DNA of 64,000 bases from contig CAVPNX010000018.1 of the NCBI GenBank assembly GCA_963706885.1, positions 35,839 to 99,838 on the forward strand, read 5' to 3'. Below, in pieces: positions 8,764-20,538 of the stretch (position 1 is the stretch's first letter; every line of letters starts with the position of its first letter). A model generated the notes under the pieces. That model saw only the letters and a program-made list of their open reading frames with translations, did not search any database and was not told the origin of the DNA. The DNA comes from Prado023 sp963706885 (GTDB lineage Bacteria; Actinomycetota; Actinomycetes; S36-B12; CAIYMF01). Made by a program: the position numbers and the translations under genes.

Positions 8764-9486
8764 ATGACCTCTGCCATGGGCGTTCTGGCCGACATGCGCC
8801 GCGATGTGGAGTGCGTGTTCGAGCGGGATCCGGCCGCCCGGTCGAAGACCGAGGTCGCGCTGCTGTACTCCGGCGTGCATGCGGTCTGGGCCCATCGGGT
8901 GTCCCACGCCCTCTGGCGCCGGGACCACCACCTCGCGGCCAGGGCAGTCTCGCAGGTCGCCCGGACCCTCACCGGCGTGGAGATCCACCCCGGCGCCACC
9001 CTCGGGTCGGGGCTGTTCATCGATCACGGCATGGGAGTGGTCATCGGCGAGACCGCCGAGGTCGGCCAGGACGTCACCATCTACCACGGCGTCACCCTCG
9101 GGGGTACGAGCCTGGAGCCGGGCAAGCGGCATCCGACCGTCGGTGACCGGGTCACCATCGGAGCCGGCGCCAAGGTCCTCGGGCCGATCGAGGTCGGGCA
9201 CGACTCACGCATCGGCGGCAACGCCGTGGTCGTGCGGCCCGTTGCGGACAACTCCGTCGTTGTGGGCGTCCCCGGTCAGGTCATCGCCCGGATGAAGCCA
9301 CACACAGCCTCGGACAAGCCCGACCTCGAGCACACCAACCAACCCGACCTGATCGGCGCTGCCGTGGCCAACCTGCTCGATCGGGTCGACTCGCTGGAGT
9401 TCTCCGTGACCGGGCACGTCAACGAGTTCCACCTGCACGCCACTGGCGCCGGCCAGTGGGAGGAACTCGACGACTTCTCGATCTGA
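8764..9486 (+). CDS. cysE: Serine O-acetyltransferase
   Basis: This enzyme acetylates serine with acetyl-CoA, giving O-acetylserine for CysK. The protein has a short helical N-terminal part and then left-handed beta-helix hexapeptide repeats, including IHPGATLGSGLFIDHGMG with the catalytic His and VTIYHGVTLGGTS. It is of the short (EpsC-like) type. After about residue 180 there is an extra tail of some 60 residues (TASDKPDLEH...) not needed for catalysis. ATG 8764 is taken as start; ATG 8776 is an alternative. The gene follows cysK by 56 bp, so the two probably form a cysteine-synthesis operon. Confidence 0.93.
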   Translation: MTSAMGVLADMRRDVECVFERDPAARSKTEVALLYSGVHAVWAHRVSHALWRRDHHLAARAVSQVARTLTGVEIHPGATLGSGLFIDHGMGVVIGETAEVGQDVTIYHGVTLGGTSLEPGKRHPTVGDRVTIGAGAKVLGPIEVGHDSRIGGNAVVVRPVADNSVVVGVPGQVIARMKPHTASDKPDLEHTNQPDLIGAAVANLLDRVDSLEFSVTGHVNEFHLHATGAGQWEELDDFSI

Positions 9487-9527
9487 TCGCCCGGGCGGGG
9501 CAGCCCCCAGGGCTCGGCGGACAGGGC

Positions 9528-11539
<2,012 letters not shown>

Positions 11540-11557
11540 GAGGAGAACGTCGGTCGG

Positions 11558-11594
11558 TCAACGGGCAACATTGACCTCGTTCCCCTCAACGGGC
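11558..11594. repeat. Direct repeat TCAACGGGC, two copies 28 bp apart
   Basis: The 9-mer occurs at 11558-11566 and 11586-11594 in the gap upstream of the protease gene. It is followed at 11600-11611 by the 12-bp perfect palindrome GGGTCATGACCC, which abuts the stop of the next gene. These could be regulator sites for the protease; this is an inference only. Confidence 0.35.
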
Positions 11595-11611
11595 GACTCG
11601 GGTCATGACCC

Positions 11612-11929
11612 CTAGCTGCTGCGCAACTCCCGGACGACCTCGGCCAGTTGCGCGTCCTCGAGCCGACCGTCCTCATGGGCCAGGGCCGCATCGACGAGTC
11701 TCGCGTGCGGGTAGTCCCGGCTCCCGGCGCGCTCGAACCGGCCCTGGACTGGACGGGTCAGCAGGTACACGATCAGCAGGGGCCACACCAGGGAGAACGC
11801 GATGGCCCAGATCCACTTGACCCGGCGCGACATGTGCGGCTGGCCGACGACGTCGACCACGGCGATCACCCACACGGCGAACAACGGGATGGCGATCACG
11901 AGGAGGTAGGCGATCTGGGTCGTGGTCAC
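11612..11929 (-). CDS. Small membrane protein with phospholipase D-nuclease N-terminal-like hairpin
   Basis: This is a 105-residue protein with two membrane helices (about residues 4-27 and 41-60) separated by a short basic loop (QPHMSRRVKW). A soluble, acidic helical tail of 45 residues follows. The two-helix part resembles the PLDc_N/cardiolipin-synthase N-terminal hairpin common in small actinobacterial proteins. GTG 11929 overlaps the stop of the acyltransferase gene (GTGA) and has AAGGG about 9 nt upstream; ATG 11941 is an alternative start. It is the last gene of the chain 16409-11612. Function is unknown. Confidence 0.62.
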   Translation of the reverse strand: MTTTQIAYLLVIAIPLFAVWVIAVVDVVGQPHMSRRVKWIWAIAFSLVWPLLIVYLLTRPVQGRFERAGSRDYPHARLVDAALAHEDGRLEDAQLAEVVRELRSS

Positions 11930-13245
11930 AGCGACGACCATCCCTTCTCTGCAACGGCCGTGCGCATCACCTTCAGGGTCTCCAGCTGTTGGCCGTGCGG
12001 CCGCCGGGTGCCCCGCCAGCGGTGCCACAACAACGTCACACGCTCCACCTCGAGGAACAGTGCCGCCACGAAGAAGGGGAACAGGACCATCGCGGCCAGC
12101 CCGAGGGTGAGCCCGTCCTCGCCGGACTGGACCGAGAACAGCAGCCACTCCCCGAGGAAGAGCAGCAGGGCCAGGCCGGGGACAACCGTGGCCCGGACAG
12201 CAGGGGCGATCCGCAGCCTGCTGGCGATGAGCACCAACAGGAGCGGGACGGCCGCAGCGACGATCCCGATGAGGGCGAAGGGTGCGAGCAGGACCACGAG
12301 GATGAGGTCGCGCAGCCACCCCCAGGTCCGCGGCGGTGGGTTCGCCGACGTGGCGATCGCGTGGTCAGAGGTGCCTGCGGCCAGCAGCGCCGCCCGGTAC
12401 TGGGCACCTGTGGCGACGAGCTCACCACGAGCCGGCTCGGGCAGCCGGTTGAGGCGGGCCGCGAGCAGCTCGCGGTCGCCGTACTGCATGGGCGGGGAGA
12501 GCGCCGGATCCACGTCCGTGAGCAGCACCTCGGCAACGGTCTCGAGGGCATGGGCCTGATCCCAGTCGGGGAAGTCCGGGGCGACGTGGCGCAGCCGATC
12601 GTTGACCAGGGCGGTGAGGTCGCGCACCGCGTCCCGGTCGTCGGCCCCGCCCACCACCGGACCCCGCTGCCGGACCCAGTCGTCGAGGTCGATGGGCGGG
12701 CCCACGTTCACCAGGGCCCGCGAGCGGAACCCGGCCTTGTTCTCGTAGTGCACCCCCATCGGCAGGATGTGGATGCCCTGCACGCCGGACTCCCGGGCAC
12801 CCAGGGCGATGCGCGCGGCGCCGGTGCGGACCTCGGCCATGTAGGGCACGTCCTGGGTGACCCCCTCCGGGAAGATCAGGACGAGGTCGTCCGCGCCCAG
12901 GGCACCGTAGGCGGAGGCGAACATCTCGTCGTTGCTCGCCCGCGCCCCGCCATCGGCGGCCTTGTGCACCGGGATCATGCCGATCCCGCTGGCCAGGCGG
13001 CCGACCACGGGCACGTTCCAGATGACGTCACGCGCCACGACCCGGGGCATCCGCGGCGCGCTGTCGACCAGCAGCACCCCATCCGCGAGGCCGCCGAAGT
13101 GGTTGGCCACTGCCAGGACCGGGCCGTCCGGGATGGGCTCGACAGGAAGGTGCACGTCGATATCGCGATAGACGAGGTTGGCGGCGGCCCGGGCCAGCCG
13201 CCGTGGCACACCTCCACGTGGTCGAGGCTGGGAACCTTCACTCAT
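11926..13245 (-). CDS. Glycerolipid acyltransferase-like protein (PlsC fold) with membrane C-terminus
   Basis: This 439-residue protein has an N-terminal lysophospholipid acyltransferase domain. The catalytic His-Asp motif appears as NHFGGLADG (a His-x5-Asp spacing seen in part of the family), and the substrate-binding motif as FPEGVTQ. After about residue 290, a region with three or four hydrophobic helices (LILVVLLAPFALIGIV, VVPGLALLLFLGEWLL, AAMVLFPFFVAALF) anchors it in the membrane. It should acylate a glycerol-phosphate or related lipid. ATG 13245 overlaps the upstream gene by 8 bp. The exact acceptor is not determinable. Confidence 0.82.
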   Translation of the reverse strand: MSEGSQPRPRGGVPRRLARAAANLVYRDIDVHLPVEPIPDGPVLAVANHFGGLADGVLLVDSAPRMPRVVARDVIWNVPVVGRLASGIGMIPVHKAADGGARASNDEMFASAYGALGADDLVLIFPEGVTQDVPYMAEVRTGAARIALGARESGVQGIHILPMGVHYENKAGFRSRALVNVGPPIDLDDWVRQRGPVVGGADDRDAVRDLTALVNDRLRHVAPDFPDWDQAHALETVAEVLLTDVDPALSPPMQYGDRELLAARLNRLPEPARGELVATGAQYRAALLAAGTSDHAIATSANPPPRTWGWLRDLILVVLLAPFALIGIVAAAVPLLLVLIASRLRIAPAVRATVVPGLALLLFLGEWLLFSVQSGEDGLTLGLAAMVLFPFFVAALFLEVERVTLLWHRWRGTRRPHGQQLETLKVMRTAVAEKGWSSL

Positions 13246-13771
13246 CGCCACCACTCCGATACAGGATGTCGGCCACGGTGACGAATCCCGCAGCGCAGAG
13301 GATGTGCCAGGCGCCGTGCAGCTGCAGGGGGCTGTCCGGGTCGCAGGTGGGCGCCCCGGTTCGGCCACCCGCGTACGCCGACACCGCGGCGACCGCGGTC
13401 GCGGCCAGCCGCAGCGTGCGCTGCCGGCTCCCCCCGGGCAGCGGATCCAGCCCGCGCCGCGCGCGGACCAGTGGCGTTCCGAGGCTCATGGCGATCAGGA
13501 CGGGGATCGGCAGGTCATGCATCGCACGTGCACCGGGCGGTTGGGGCCCGTGGAATGCCACGCTGCCGGCACCGACCAGCGCGAGGACCGCGCTGTACAC
13601 CAGGACCTCACCGCGCCGGCCGGTCGCCGGGCTGCCGGTCCGCGCGAGCACCACACCCGCGGCGCCCACGAACGCCAGGCTCGACAGGGCGTTGACCGGC
13701 TGGGCGAGCCACCCGTCACGGATCCGCTCGCAGTCGCTGCACCCGATCCTGTCCTCCTCGGATTCGGTCAT
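13238..13771 (-). CDS. Ceramidase-superfamily (CREST) membrane protein
   Basis: This 177-residue protein has six or seven hydrophobic segments and the scattered polar residues of the alkaline ceramidase/CREST superfamily: S...FHG in GAGSVAFHGPQPPG, HD in ARAMHDLPI, and HGAWH near the C-terminus. In that superfamily these His and Asp residues bind zinc and act in amide hydrolysis. A Cys pair near the N-terminus (CSDCERIRDGW) is shared with bacterial members. ATG 13771 overlaps the glucosidase stop (ATGA), and its stop overlaps the acyltransferase start. The substrate is probably a membrane lipid amide but is unproven. Confidence 0.72.
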   Translation of the reverse strand: MTESEEDRIGCSDCERIRDGWLAQPVNALSSLAFVGAAGVVLARTGSPATGRRGEVLVYSAVLALVGAGSVAFHGPQPPGARAMHDLPIPVLIAMSLGTPLVRARRGLDPLPGGSRQRTLRLAATAVAAVSAYAGGRTGAPTCDPDSPLQLHGAWHILCAAGFVTVADILYRSGGDE

Positions 13772-16409
13772 GACCTCGCCCGGATGATCAGGTCGGCGAC
13801 GAGCCCGGTCCAGCCGGTCTGGTGCGAGGCTCCGAGACCAGCGCCCGTGTCCCCGTCGAAGTACTCGTAGAACAACGTGTGAGCGGCCCAGAGGGGATCG
13901 GTCTGCAGCGCGGTCCCGGCACCGGGGCGTCCGGCTGAGGGCACGACACCGTCCACGCCCGGAACGAACATCGAGATCAGCCGCTCGCGCAGGTCCGCGG
14001 CCACCTCGGCAAGGGTCCGCTGCTGCCCCGAGCCGGTCGGGTGCTCGACGGTGAACGCCATCGCCCAGGGACTGGTGGTGCTCCTCGAGCGCCTGCACCA
14101 ACAGGTGGTTGATGGGCATCCAGATCGGCCCCCGCCAGTTCGAGTTGCCCCCGTACATCCCGGTGGTGGACTCCCCCGGCTCGTAGCTGATGAACCACTC
14201 CTGCCCAGCGGCGCCGATCCGGAACGGCTCCTCGCGGTGTCGCGCCGACAGCGAGCGGATGCCGAACGTCGAGAGCATCTGGGACTCGTCGAGGAGCTTG
14301 GCCAGAACCCGGCGCAGGCTGTCCGGGGGGACCACAGAGAGCGACAACTGCCGCATGTCGGCCGACAGCTCCACCGGGACATCGTCGTCGGCCTGCAGAT
14401 CAGCGGCGTGGTCGAGCCGATCGAGCAGCGCCGAGCGCATCCGCTGGGCGGTTGCCCGAGCCCGGTCGGCGCTGACCGGCTTGAGCTGGATCGCCTCGGT
14501 CGCGACGACCGGCATCGCCCCGACCAGCGAGGTCACGCGCAGGGGGGCGCGGTTGCCGTCGGGATAGACCAGCTGGTCGTAGAAGTAGCCGTCCTCCTCG
14601 TCCCAGATCCCCTCCTCGTCCATCGCCTCGTTGATGCTGATGAAGTGCTGGAGGAAGGTGACGAGGAGGTGGTCCACCGGTTGGCCTGCATGGACCATGT
14701 GGTTGAGCATCCCCAGCATCTGCGTGCAGTAGAAGGCCATCCACGCCGTCCCGTCGGCCTGCTGCAGGGTGTAGCCCGGGGGGAGGTTGCTGCGATCGAT
14801 GGGGCCGATGTTGTCCAGGCCGAGGAAGCCACCGCCGAACAGCGAGTTCCCGTCGGGGTCCTGCTGGTTGACCCACCAGGTGAAGTTCATGAGCAGCTTC
14901 GGGAAGAGCCGCACCAGGAAGTCGGTGTCGCGCGACCCGTCGATCTCGAACACGCGCAGGGCGGCCCATGCGTGCACGGGCGGGTTGAGGTCGCTGAAGT
15001 TCCACTCGTACGCCGGGATCGCGCCGTTCGGGTGCTGGTACCACTCGCGCAGCAGCAGGTCGAGCTGCCCCTTGGCGAAGCCCGGATCGATGTGCGCCAG
15101 GGCCACGGTGTGGAAGGCCAGGTCCCAGGCGGCGAACCACGGGTACTCCCACGGGTCGGGCATGGAGATGACATCGCGGGCGTTGAGGTGGCGCCACGTC
15201 CGGTTGCGGATCGCCGCTCGGCCCTGCGGCGGGGCTGGCTCCCCGGCATCGCCGTCCTGCCAGCGCTTGACGCTGTACGCGAAGAACTGCTTGCCCCAGA
15301 TCATCCCCGCGAACGCCTCGCGCAGGACGCGGGCCTCCTGTGCAGAGCATGCCGCCGGTGTGACGGAGGCGTAGAAGGCGTCGGCCTCCGCCTTCCGGCG
15401 CGCCACGACCTCCTGTGAATCGACCGAGGTCGGGAGCGGCCTCGTCATCGGCGAGCCACTCCTCGAGGCGCAGCACGAACTCCACGGTCTCCCCGGGGGC
15501 GACGTCCACCCGGTACCACCACGCCGCCTTGGTCCCCTCGCGCTCGGGGTTGACGGTCGTCGCGCCGGAGACAACGTGGTCGTTGATCCCGTCCTTGGGG
15601 TAGCGCGTGATCGGGTCCGCACCCCAGATGCGCGGCTCGTTGGTCGTGTTGTTGCAGAAGAGGGGTTCAGGGGCCGTCCCCCCGGGCGCACTCTGGGCGT
15701 GCAACCGGTACCGACCGAGGCGAGGGTGCTCGGCGACGATGCACCGGTCACCCAGGCTCAGGCTCGGTCGACCCTCGACCTCGCCGCCGGTCCAGGTGTC
15801 GCGGAACCACAGGGTCGGCAGGACATGGATCGGCCGGCGCTCGGGGCCGTGGTTCGTGACAGTCACCCGCATGACGATGTCCTCGGGACCAGCCTTCGCG
15901 TACTGGACCTCCACGGCGAAGAACCGGTTGTCGTCGAACACCCCGGTGTCCAGCAGCTCGTACTCCCCCACGTCCTTGCCCCGGGCGCGGTTCTCCTCAC
16001 GCAGGCGCTGGTACGGGAAGGCGGCCTGGGGGTAGTGGTAGCGCCAGTGCAGCCATGAGTGGCTCGGCGTGGCATCGACGTACCACCAGTACTCCTTGGC
16101 GTCCTCACCATGGTTGCCCTCAGGGCCGGCCAGCCCGAACATCCGCTCCTTGAGGTGGTCGTCGGTGCCGTTCCAGAGCGCCAGCCCCAGGCACAGGTCC
16201 TGGTTGATGTCGCTGATCCCGGCCATCCCGTCCTCGTTCCAGCGGTAGGCGCGGGAGCGGGCATGATCGTAGGGGAAGTACCCCCACGCATTGCCGTCGG
16301 CGGAGTAGTCCTCGCGCACCGTGCCCCAGGCCCGCTCGGAGAGGTAGGGCCCCCACTTCTCCCAGTTCACGGGATCGGTCAGGCGCTGGGACTCGGAGTT
16401 TGTGGACAT
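13768..16409 (-). CDS. GH63-like glucosidase / MGH1-type glycoside hydrolase (two frame breaks)
   Basis: This is a large cytoplasmic glycosidase. The N-terminal beta domain begins with LSERAWGTVREDYSADGNAW and includes GISDINQDLCLGLALWNG. The (alpha/alpha)6 barrel carries WGKQFFAYSVKRW, SMPDPWEYPWFAAWDLAF, YEWNFSDLNPPVHAWA and GGNSNWRGPIWMPINHL. These match the GH63/mannosylglycerate-hydrolase-like group annotated as glucosidase. The frame changes near 15410-15460 and again near 14060-14075, each equal to one extra base. The joined protein is about 879 residues, a normal length. The stop overlaps the next gene by 4 bp. Confidence 0.85.
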
Positions 16410-16448
16410 GGGCCGAAGTCTGCCCCACGCACCGTCGCCGTGCCTGCC

Positions 16449-17927
16449 TCAGACGGGGTCCCAGGTGTGCACGGGGGCGTTGGTGTGCATCCGCGCCGTG
16501 TACTCCAGGGTCATCCGGCGCAGCGCCTCCCACCGATCCATCCCGTGGGCCTCGAAGGTCTCGACGGCGTGGACCTGCCAGCGCGCGCCGTTGCGCCCGG
16601 ATGCGCAGCGTCCCTCGATGATCCCCATCAGCCGTTCGCGGATGTCATCGTCGACCCCCCACTCGCGCAGGCCCTCATGGGCGTGCGGCAGCAGCCGGCG
16701 CAGAACGAGCTCGCCGATCGGCATCTCCCCCATCTCCGGCCAGTAGACGGTGGTGTCCATGCCACGGATCGCCGCCCGCGTGAAGTTCTCCTCGGCCGCA
16801 CCGAACGACATGCGCGACCACACCGGTCGCTCCTCCTCGGCCAGGTGCCGCAGCGCCCCGAAGTAGAAGGCCCCGTTGGCCAGCGTGTCGACCACGGTCG
16901 GCCCCGCGGGCAGCACGCGGTTCTCGACCCGAAGGTGCGGACGGCCCGCCACGACGTCGTACACCGGGCGGTTCCAGCGCCAGACCGTGCCGTTGTGCAG
17001 GCGCAGCTCGCGCAGCGACGGGGTCCGGCCGGCCGCCAGCTCGGCCTCGGGATCCTCGTCGTCGAGCACCGGCAGCAGGGCCGGGAAGTACGTGAGGTTC
17101 TCCTCGAACAGGTCGAACACGCTGGTGATCCAGCGCTCCCCGAACCACACCCGCGGCCGCACGCCCTGTGCCTTCATCTCGGCAGGGCGGGTGTCGGTGG
17201 CCTGGGTGAACAGCGCGATCCGCGTCTCGCGCCACAGCTCACGGCCGAGGAAGTACGGGGAGTTCGCGCCGAGGGCCACCTGGGCGGCGGCCAGGCACTG
17301 GGCGGCGTTCCAGGAACTGGCGAACTCATCGGGGCTGACCTGCAGGTGGAACTGCACGCTCGTGCATGCCGCCTCGGGGGCGATCGAGTCGGCGAAGGTC
17401 TCCAGGGACTCCTTCGGCCCGCGGATGTCGATGTGCAGGTCCTCCCCGCGGGCCAGGAGCAGCTGCTCGTCGAGCAGCGCGTAGCGGGAGTTGGTGCTGA
17501 TCGACTCCGAGGTCATGTGCTCCGGACGCAGCGTGGGCAGGATCCCGACCATCACCATCCCGGCGCCCTGCTGGTGCGCCTTGGCGTCGGCGACGTTGAG
17601 CTGCGCGCGCACCTGGTCCTCATACTGACGCGCCCCGTCACCCACCAGGCTCTGCGGCGGGATGTTGATCTCGAGGTTGAACCGGCCCAGCTCCTGGACG
17701 AACGCGGGGCTGTCGATGCTGGCCAGGACCTCGGAGTTGCGCATCGCCGGGTTGCCCTCGGCGTCGATGAGGTTGAGCTCGACCTCCATCCCGGTCAGGG
17801 GTGTCTCGAAGTCGAACTTCTCCTCAGCCAGCATCTGGGCCAGGACGTCGAGGCAGCGGTGCACCTTGTCGCGGTAGCGCGCCCGGTCCTCCCTGGTGAA
17901 GGTACGGCCCGCCACGTCCTCGCCCAT
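16449..17927 (-). CDS. Glutamate-cysteine ligase, GCS2 family
   Basis: This 492-residue protein matches the GCS2-type ATP-dependent ligases that join glutamate and cysteine through the gamma-carboxylate. Visible blocks include GMEVELNLID and LGRFNLEINIPP near the N-terminus, GILPTLRPEHMT, SVQFHLQV, and the C-terminal RVENRVLPAGPTVVDTLAN. Actinobacteria use such enzymes in ergothioneine synthesis or for poorly understood gamma-glutamyl products. None of the other ergothioneine genes adjoins it, so EgtA cannot be claimed. It lies between the glucosidase and the 4Fe-4S protein, all on the minus strand with short gaps. Confidence 0.83.
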   Translation of the reverse strand: MGEDVAGRTFTREDRARYRDKVHRCLDVLAQMLAEEKFDFETPLTGMEVELNLIDAEGNPAMRNSEVLASIDSPAFVQELGRFNLEINIPPQSLVGDGARQYEDQVRAQLNVADAKAHQQGAGMVMVGILPTLRPEHMTSESISTNSRYALLDEQLLLARGEDLHIDIRGPKESLETFADSIAPEAACTSVQFHLQVSPDEFASSWNAAQCLAAAQVALGANSPYFLGRELWRETRIALFTQATDTRPAEMKAQGVRPRVWFGERWITSVFDLFEENLTYFPALLPVLDDEDPEAELAAGRTPSLRELRLHNGTVWRWNRPVYDVVAGRPHLRVENRVLPAGPTVVDTLANGAFYFGALRHLAEEERPVWSRMSFGAAEENFTRAAIRGMDTTVYWPEMGEMPIGELVLRRLLPHAHEGLREWGVDDDIRERLMGIIEGRCASGRNGARWQVHAVETFEAHGMDRWEALRRMTLEYTARMHTNAPVHTWDPV

Positions 17928-17996
17928 AGGGGAAGAGTGCCCCAGGCAGCGGCGTGTGGTCGCGCCGAGGAGCTGATCCTGCGCACTCCCGCACGC

Positions 17997-19308
17997 CTAC
18001 ACGGGCGTCACGGGCCCTGCCGCGCGGGCCGAGGCGTGCACCGCGGCGAGCATGCCGCGCAGGAACACCGAGTTCAGGGGCTCGATCGCGCGCGCTGCTG
18101 TGGCCGGACGGCTCGCGTGCAGGATGCCCAATGCGCGGGACAAGCGCATGCGGCCCGGCCCCGTCGAGGGTGTCGACCAGCAGCTCGCCGAACTTGCCCC
18201 GCTCGATGGCCATGGTCACCATCCGGTCGAAGGTGTTCTCCGGGGTGAAGACCCGTGCCTCGCGGGGCACCATCGAATGGGCGCCCCAGTTGCAGCGCTC
18301 GTCGCAGACCCCGCAGCCGAGGCATTTCAGCGGGTCGACGATTGCCCAGTTCACGCGCAATCCCTGGCCCTGGTTGTCCACCATCGTGATTGCGTCGGCC
18401 GGGCAGGCGTGGAAGCACTTCTTGCAGCCCCGGCACTTGTCGAGGTCGACGTGGGCGACCCAGTTCGAGGACACGATCGAGCCGGTGATCCCGTGCCGGC
18501 GGATGGACTGCATCATCCCGCAGCAGCATCCACAGCAGTTGCAGATGTAGCTGATCCCGTGCTTGACGTTGTCAGCCGTCTGCGCCAGTCCCGCGGACTT
18601 GGACGTGGCCAGGATCTCCAGGCCCTCCTCGTTGCTGATCGGCTCGGCGAGGCCGGCGCGGACGAGCGCATCGGCCGCCCCGCCGAATGTCAAGCAGGTC
18701 CGGGTGGGCTTGCCGCAGCCCTCCCCGATCAGCTCGGCGTGCGTCCGGCAGGGGCACAGCGACACGGCCACCGACGGGGCCTCGGACACGATGTGCGTGG
18801 CCAGCTCCCAGTCCAGCACCTCGACCTGGGACTCCTCAGGCAGCGACTCCTCGCGCACCAGCGACCGCCCGATCTGGGTGCTCCCGCGGAACACCGCGTG
18901 GGCGAAGGAGTCGTCGTCGAACATGTACTCGTGGAACAGCGCGGCGAGCTGCTCCATCGGGGCGTCCTCGCGGACCCGCATGAACGTGAACTCGAAGAAG
19001 CCGATCACGACCGGGGCCAGCGCCACGTAGCGCTCACCGTGGTTCTCCAGGTCCACCACCAGGCCCTTGGCCGCCATGGTGTCGACCATCGGGCCCAGGT
19101 CCGCCTCCGAGCGACCGGTCCGGCGGGCCAGGGTCGGCATCGAGCAGACGGTCGGCATCCGCGCTGCGACCTCGGCCTCCTCGACGGTGAAGAGCAGCCG
19201 AAGGATCTGCTGGAACACCGGTGAGTCGGGTGCCCCGGTGGGCAACCGGTCCAGGCGCTGCTGCAGCCGCTGGTAGGCGAGGTCGGGATCGGCGAGCGTG
19301 TGCCCCAT
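17997..19308 (-). CDS. 4Fe-4S dicluster protein with N-terminal winged helix-like domain (one frame break)
   Basis: The N-terminal 100 residues include a helix-turn-helix-like part (MPTLARRTGRSEADLGPMVDTM). A Cys-rich middle follows (LCPCRTHAELIGEGCG, ICNCCGCCCG), then two ferredoxin-type clusters (CRGCKKCFHACP and CLGCGVCDERC). The protein should carry at least two 4Fe-4S clusters and act in electron transfer or redox sensing. Near 18140-18146 one extra base moves the reading into a frame that stays open to 17824, antisense to nothing known. Removing it gives a natural end at TAG 17997-17999 and a 436-residue protein. AGGAGG precedes ATG 19308. Confidence 0.78.
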
Positions 19309-19377
19309 GGCGGGCCTCCTTGCGGGGAGATCCCTCCCAGTCAACCCGTCGACCCGGCCCGATCGCAGGGCCGAAGG

Positions 19378-20496
19378 TCACCCGGTTGGCGGTCGTGACC
19401 GAGGGTGTTGACCGGCGGGGGCCAACCGGGCAGGGTCGGAGAGTCCGTCCGCCGACTCGATCTGCCCACTTCCGACGTCCACGGAGAGGACGGACTCCTC
19501 CTGGCCATCCAGCTCACGGCCCACGAACAGGACTCGTGACCCGTCGGCGGCGTAGTCCGGCTGGTAGGCCCAGCCTGACGGGGCAAGTGTCGTGAGGCGC
19601 GCGAGCTCCGTGCCATCCGGGCGGATCGTGAAGAGGTCCGAGGAATCGGAGCCCGGGTCCGGCGCGGCCGCGAAGACGATCCGGTCACCTCCCGCGCTGA
19701 CGTCGGGGTTGCTGGGGAAGAGCGCGGGATCGGTGAGCACGGTCACAGACGCATCCGCACCGTCCAGGTCCACCCGCGCCAGGACGGCGCCCACCACGTC
19801 GCTGTAGAGGTCCACACCGTCCCGGGTCGCACGCTCCACGACCAGGGACCGGCCTTCGGGGAACCAGCGTGGACCTCCGAAGAACTCGCCCGGTTCGGCC
19901 GTGAGCAGCGTGCGCACGTCGCCGGTGGCCACGTCCAGAAGCTCCAGCGTCGCCGTGGTGATCCCGACCTCGTCGGCGACAACTCTGACGAAGGCAATGG
20001 ACGCCCCGTCGGGAGACCAGGCGGGGTCATCCAGCACCCGGCACGGTTCGATGCAGTCGAGCACGCGCTCACCCCCGGTGCCGTCGGCGTTGACGGTCCA
20101 CAGGTCCTCCGTGCTCCCCTCCGAGACGGGGAAGACGAGTCGCGTGCTGTCCGGCGACCAGTCGGGGTTCGTCTGGTCCCCACCCGGCACGTCCGACGCG
20201 GGCCAGAAGACCCGGGAGCCGTCGCTGCGTGCGAGCTGAACCTCCGTGCGCCCGTCCCGCTCCGACTGGAGGGCGATCCAGTCCTCGCCCGCAGCGGGTG
20301 GCTGGTCCGCGGGGACCGGGGCGGACGGGACCGGGGTCCCGGAAGCGGTGCTGGCCATTGGTGCCGCCGACGCATCCCCCGCTCCGGATTCGGTTGCCGT
20401 ACACCCTGCCGTCCCGACGAGGAGGACACCGGCCAGAGTGACCCGACGGGCCACACGTCCGACCTTGCCTCGGGCGTGCATGGCGTGCAGGTCCAT
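19378..20496 (-). CDS. Secreted beta-propeller (TolB/PD40-repeat) protein, probable lipoprotein
   Basis: The first 30 residues form a signal peptide with twin basic residues, ending in VGTAGC. This resembles a lipobox, although Thr at -3 is unusual. A low-complexity Ser/Ala/Pro linker follows. Then come about five PD40/WD40-like blades, each with a D/P-W/D-S-P-x-G turn (NPDWSPDS, DPAWSPDGASIAF, GPRWFPEG, QPDYAADGSRVLF). Such propellers bind partners or ligands outside the membrane. ATG 20496 has a strong AGGAGGGG site 5 nt upstream. An iron-box-like sequence lies 24 bp before the start. Function unknown. Confidence 0.78.
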   Translation of the reverse strand: MDLHAMHARGKVGRVARRVTLAGVLLVGTAGCTATESGAGDASAAPMASTASGTPVPSAPVPADQPPAAGEDWIALQSERDGRTEVQLARSDGSRVFWPASDVPGGDQTNPDWSPDSTRLVFPVSEGSTEDLWTVNADGTGGERVLDCIEPCRVLDDPAWSPDGASIAFVRVVADEVGITTATLELLDVATGDVRTLLTAEPGEFFGGPRWFPEGRSLVVERATRDGVDLYSDVVGAVLARVDLDGADASVTVLTDPALFPSNPDVSAGGDRIVFAAAPDPGSDSSDLFTIRPDGTELARLTTLAPSGWAYQPDYAADGSRVLFVGRELDGQEESVLSVDVGSGQIESADGLSDPARLAPAGQHPRSRPPTG

Positions 20497-20519
20497 GGCC
20501 CCTCCTGCTGAGAAGGACT

Positions 20520-20538
20520 TCAGGTTAGGGCACCCTGA
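20520..20538 (-). promoter_or_regulatory. DtxR/IdeR-like iron box upstream of the propeller lipoprotein
   Basis: TCAGGTTAGGGCACCCTGA matches the DtxR/IdeR consensus (TTAGGTTAGSCTAACCTAA) at 14 of 19 positions by my hand alignment, with both half-sites recognisable. It lies 24 bp upstream of ATG 20496, where repressor binding would block transcription. The site has not been scored against a matrix. Confidence 0.45.

Noticed and set aside
16449..17927. EgtA of ergothioneine synthesis
   Set aside because: None of egtB, egtC, egtD or egtE is in the window, so only the ligase family is stated.
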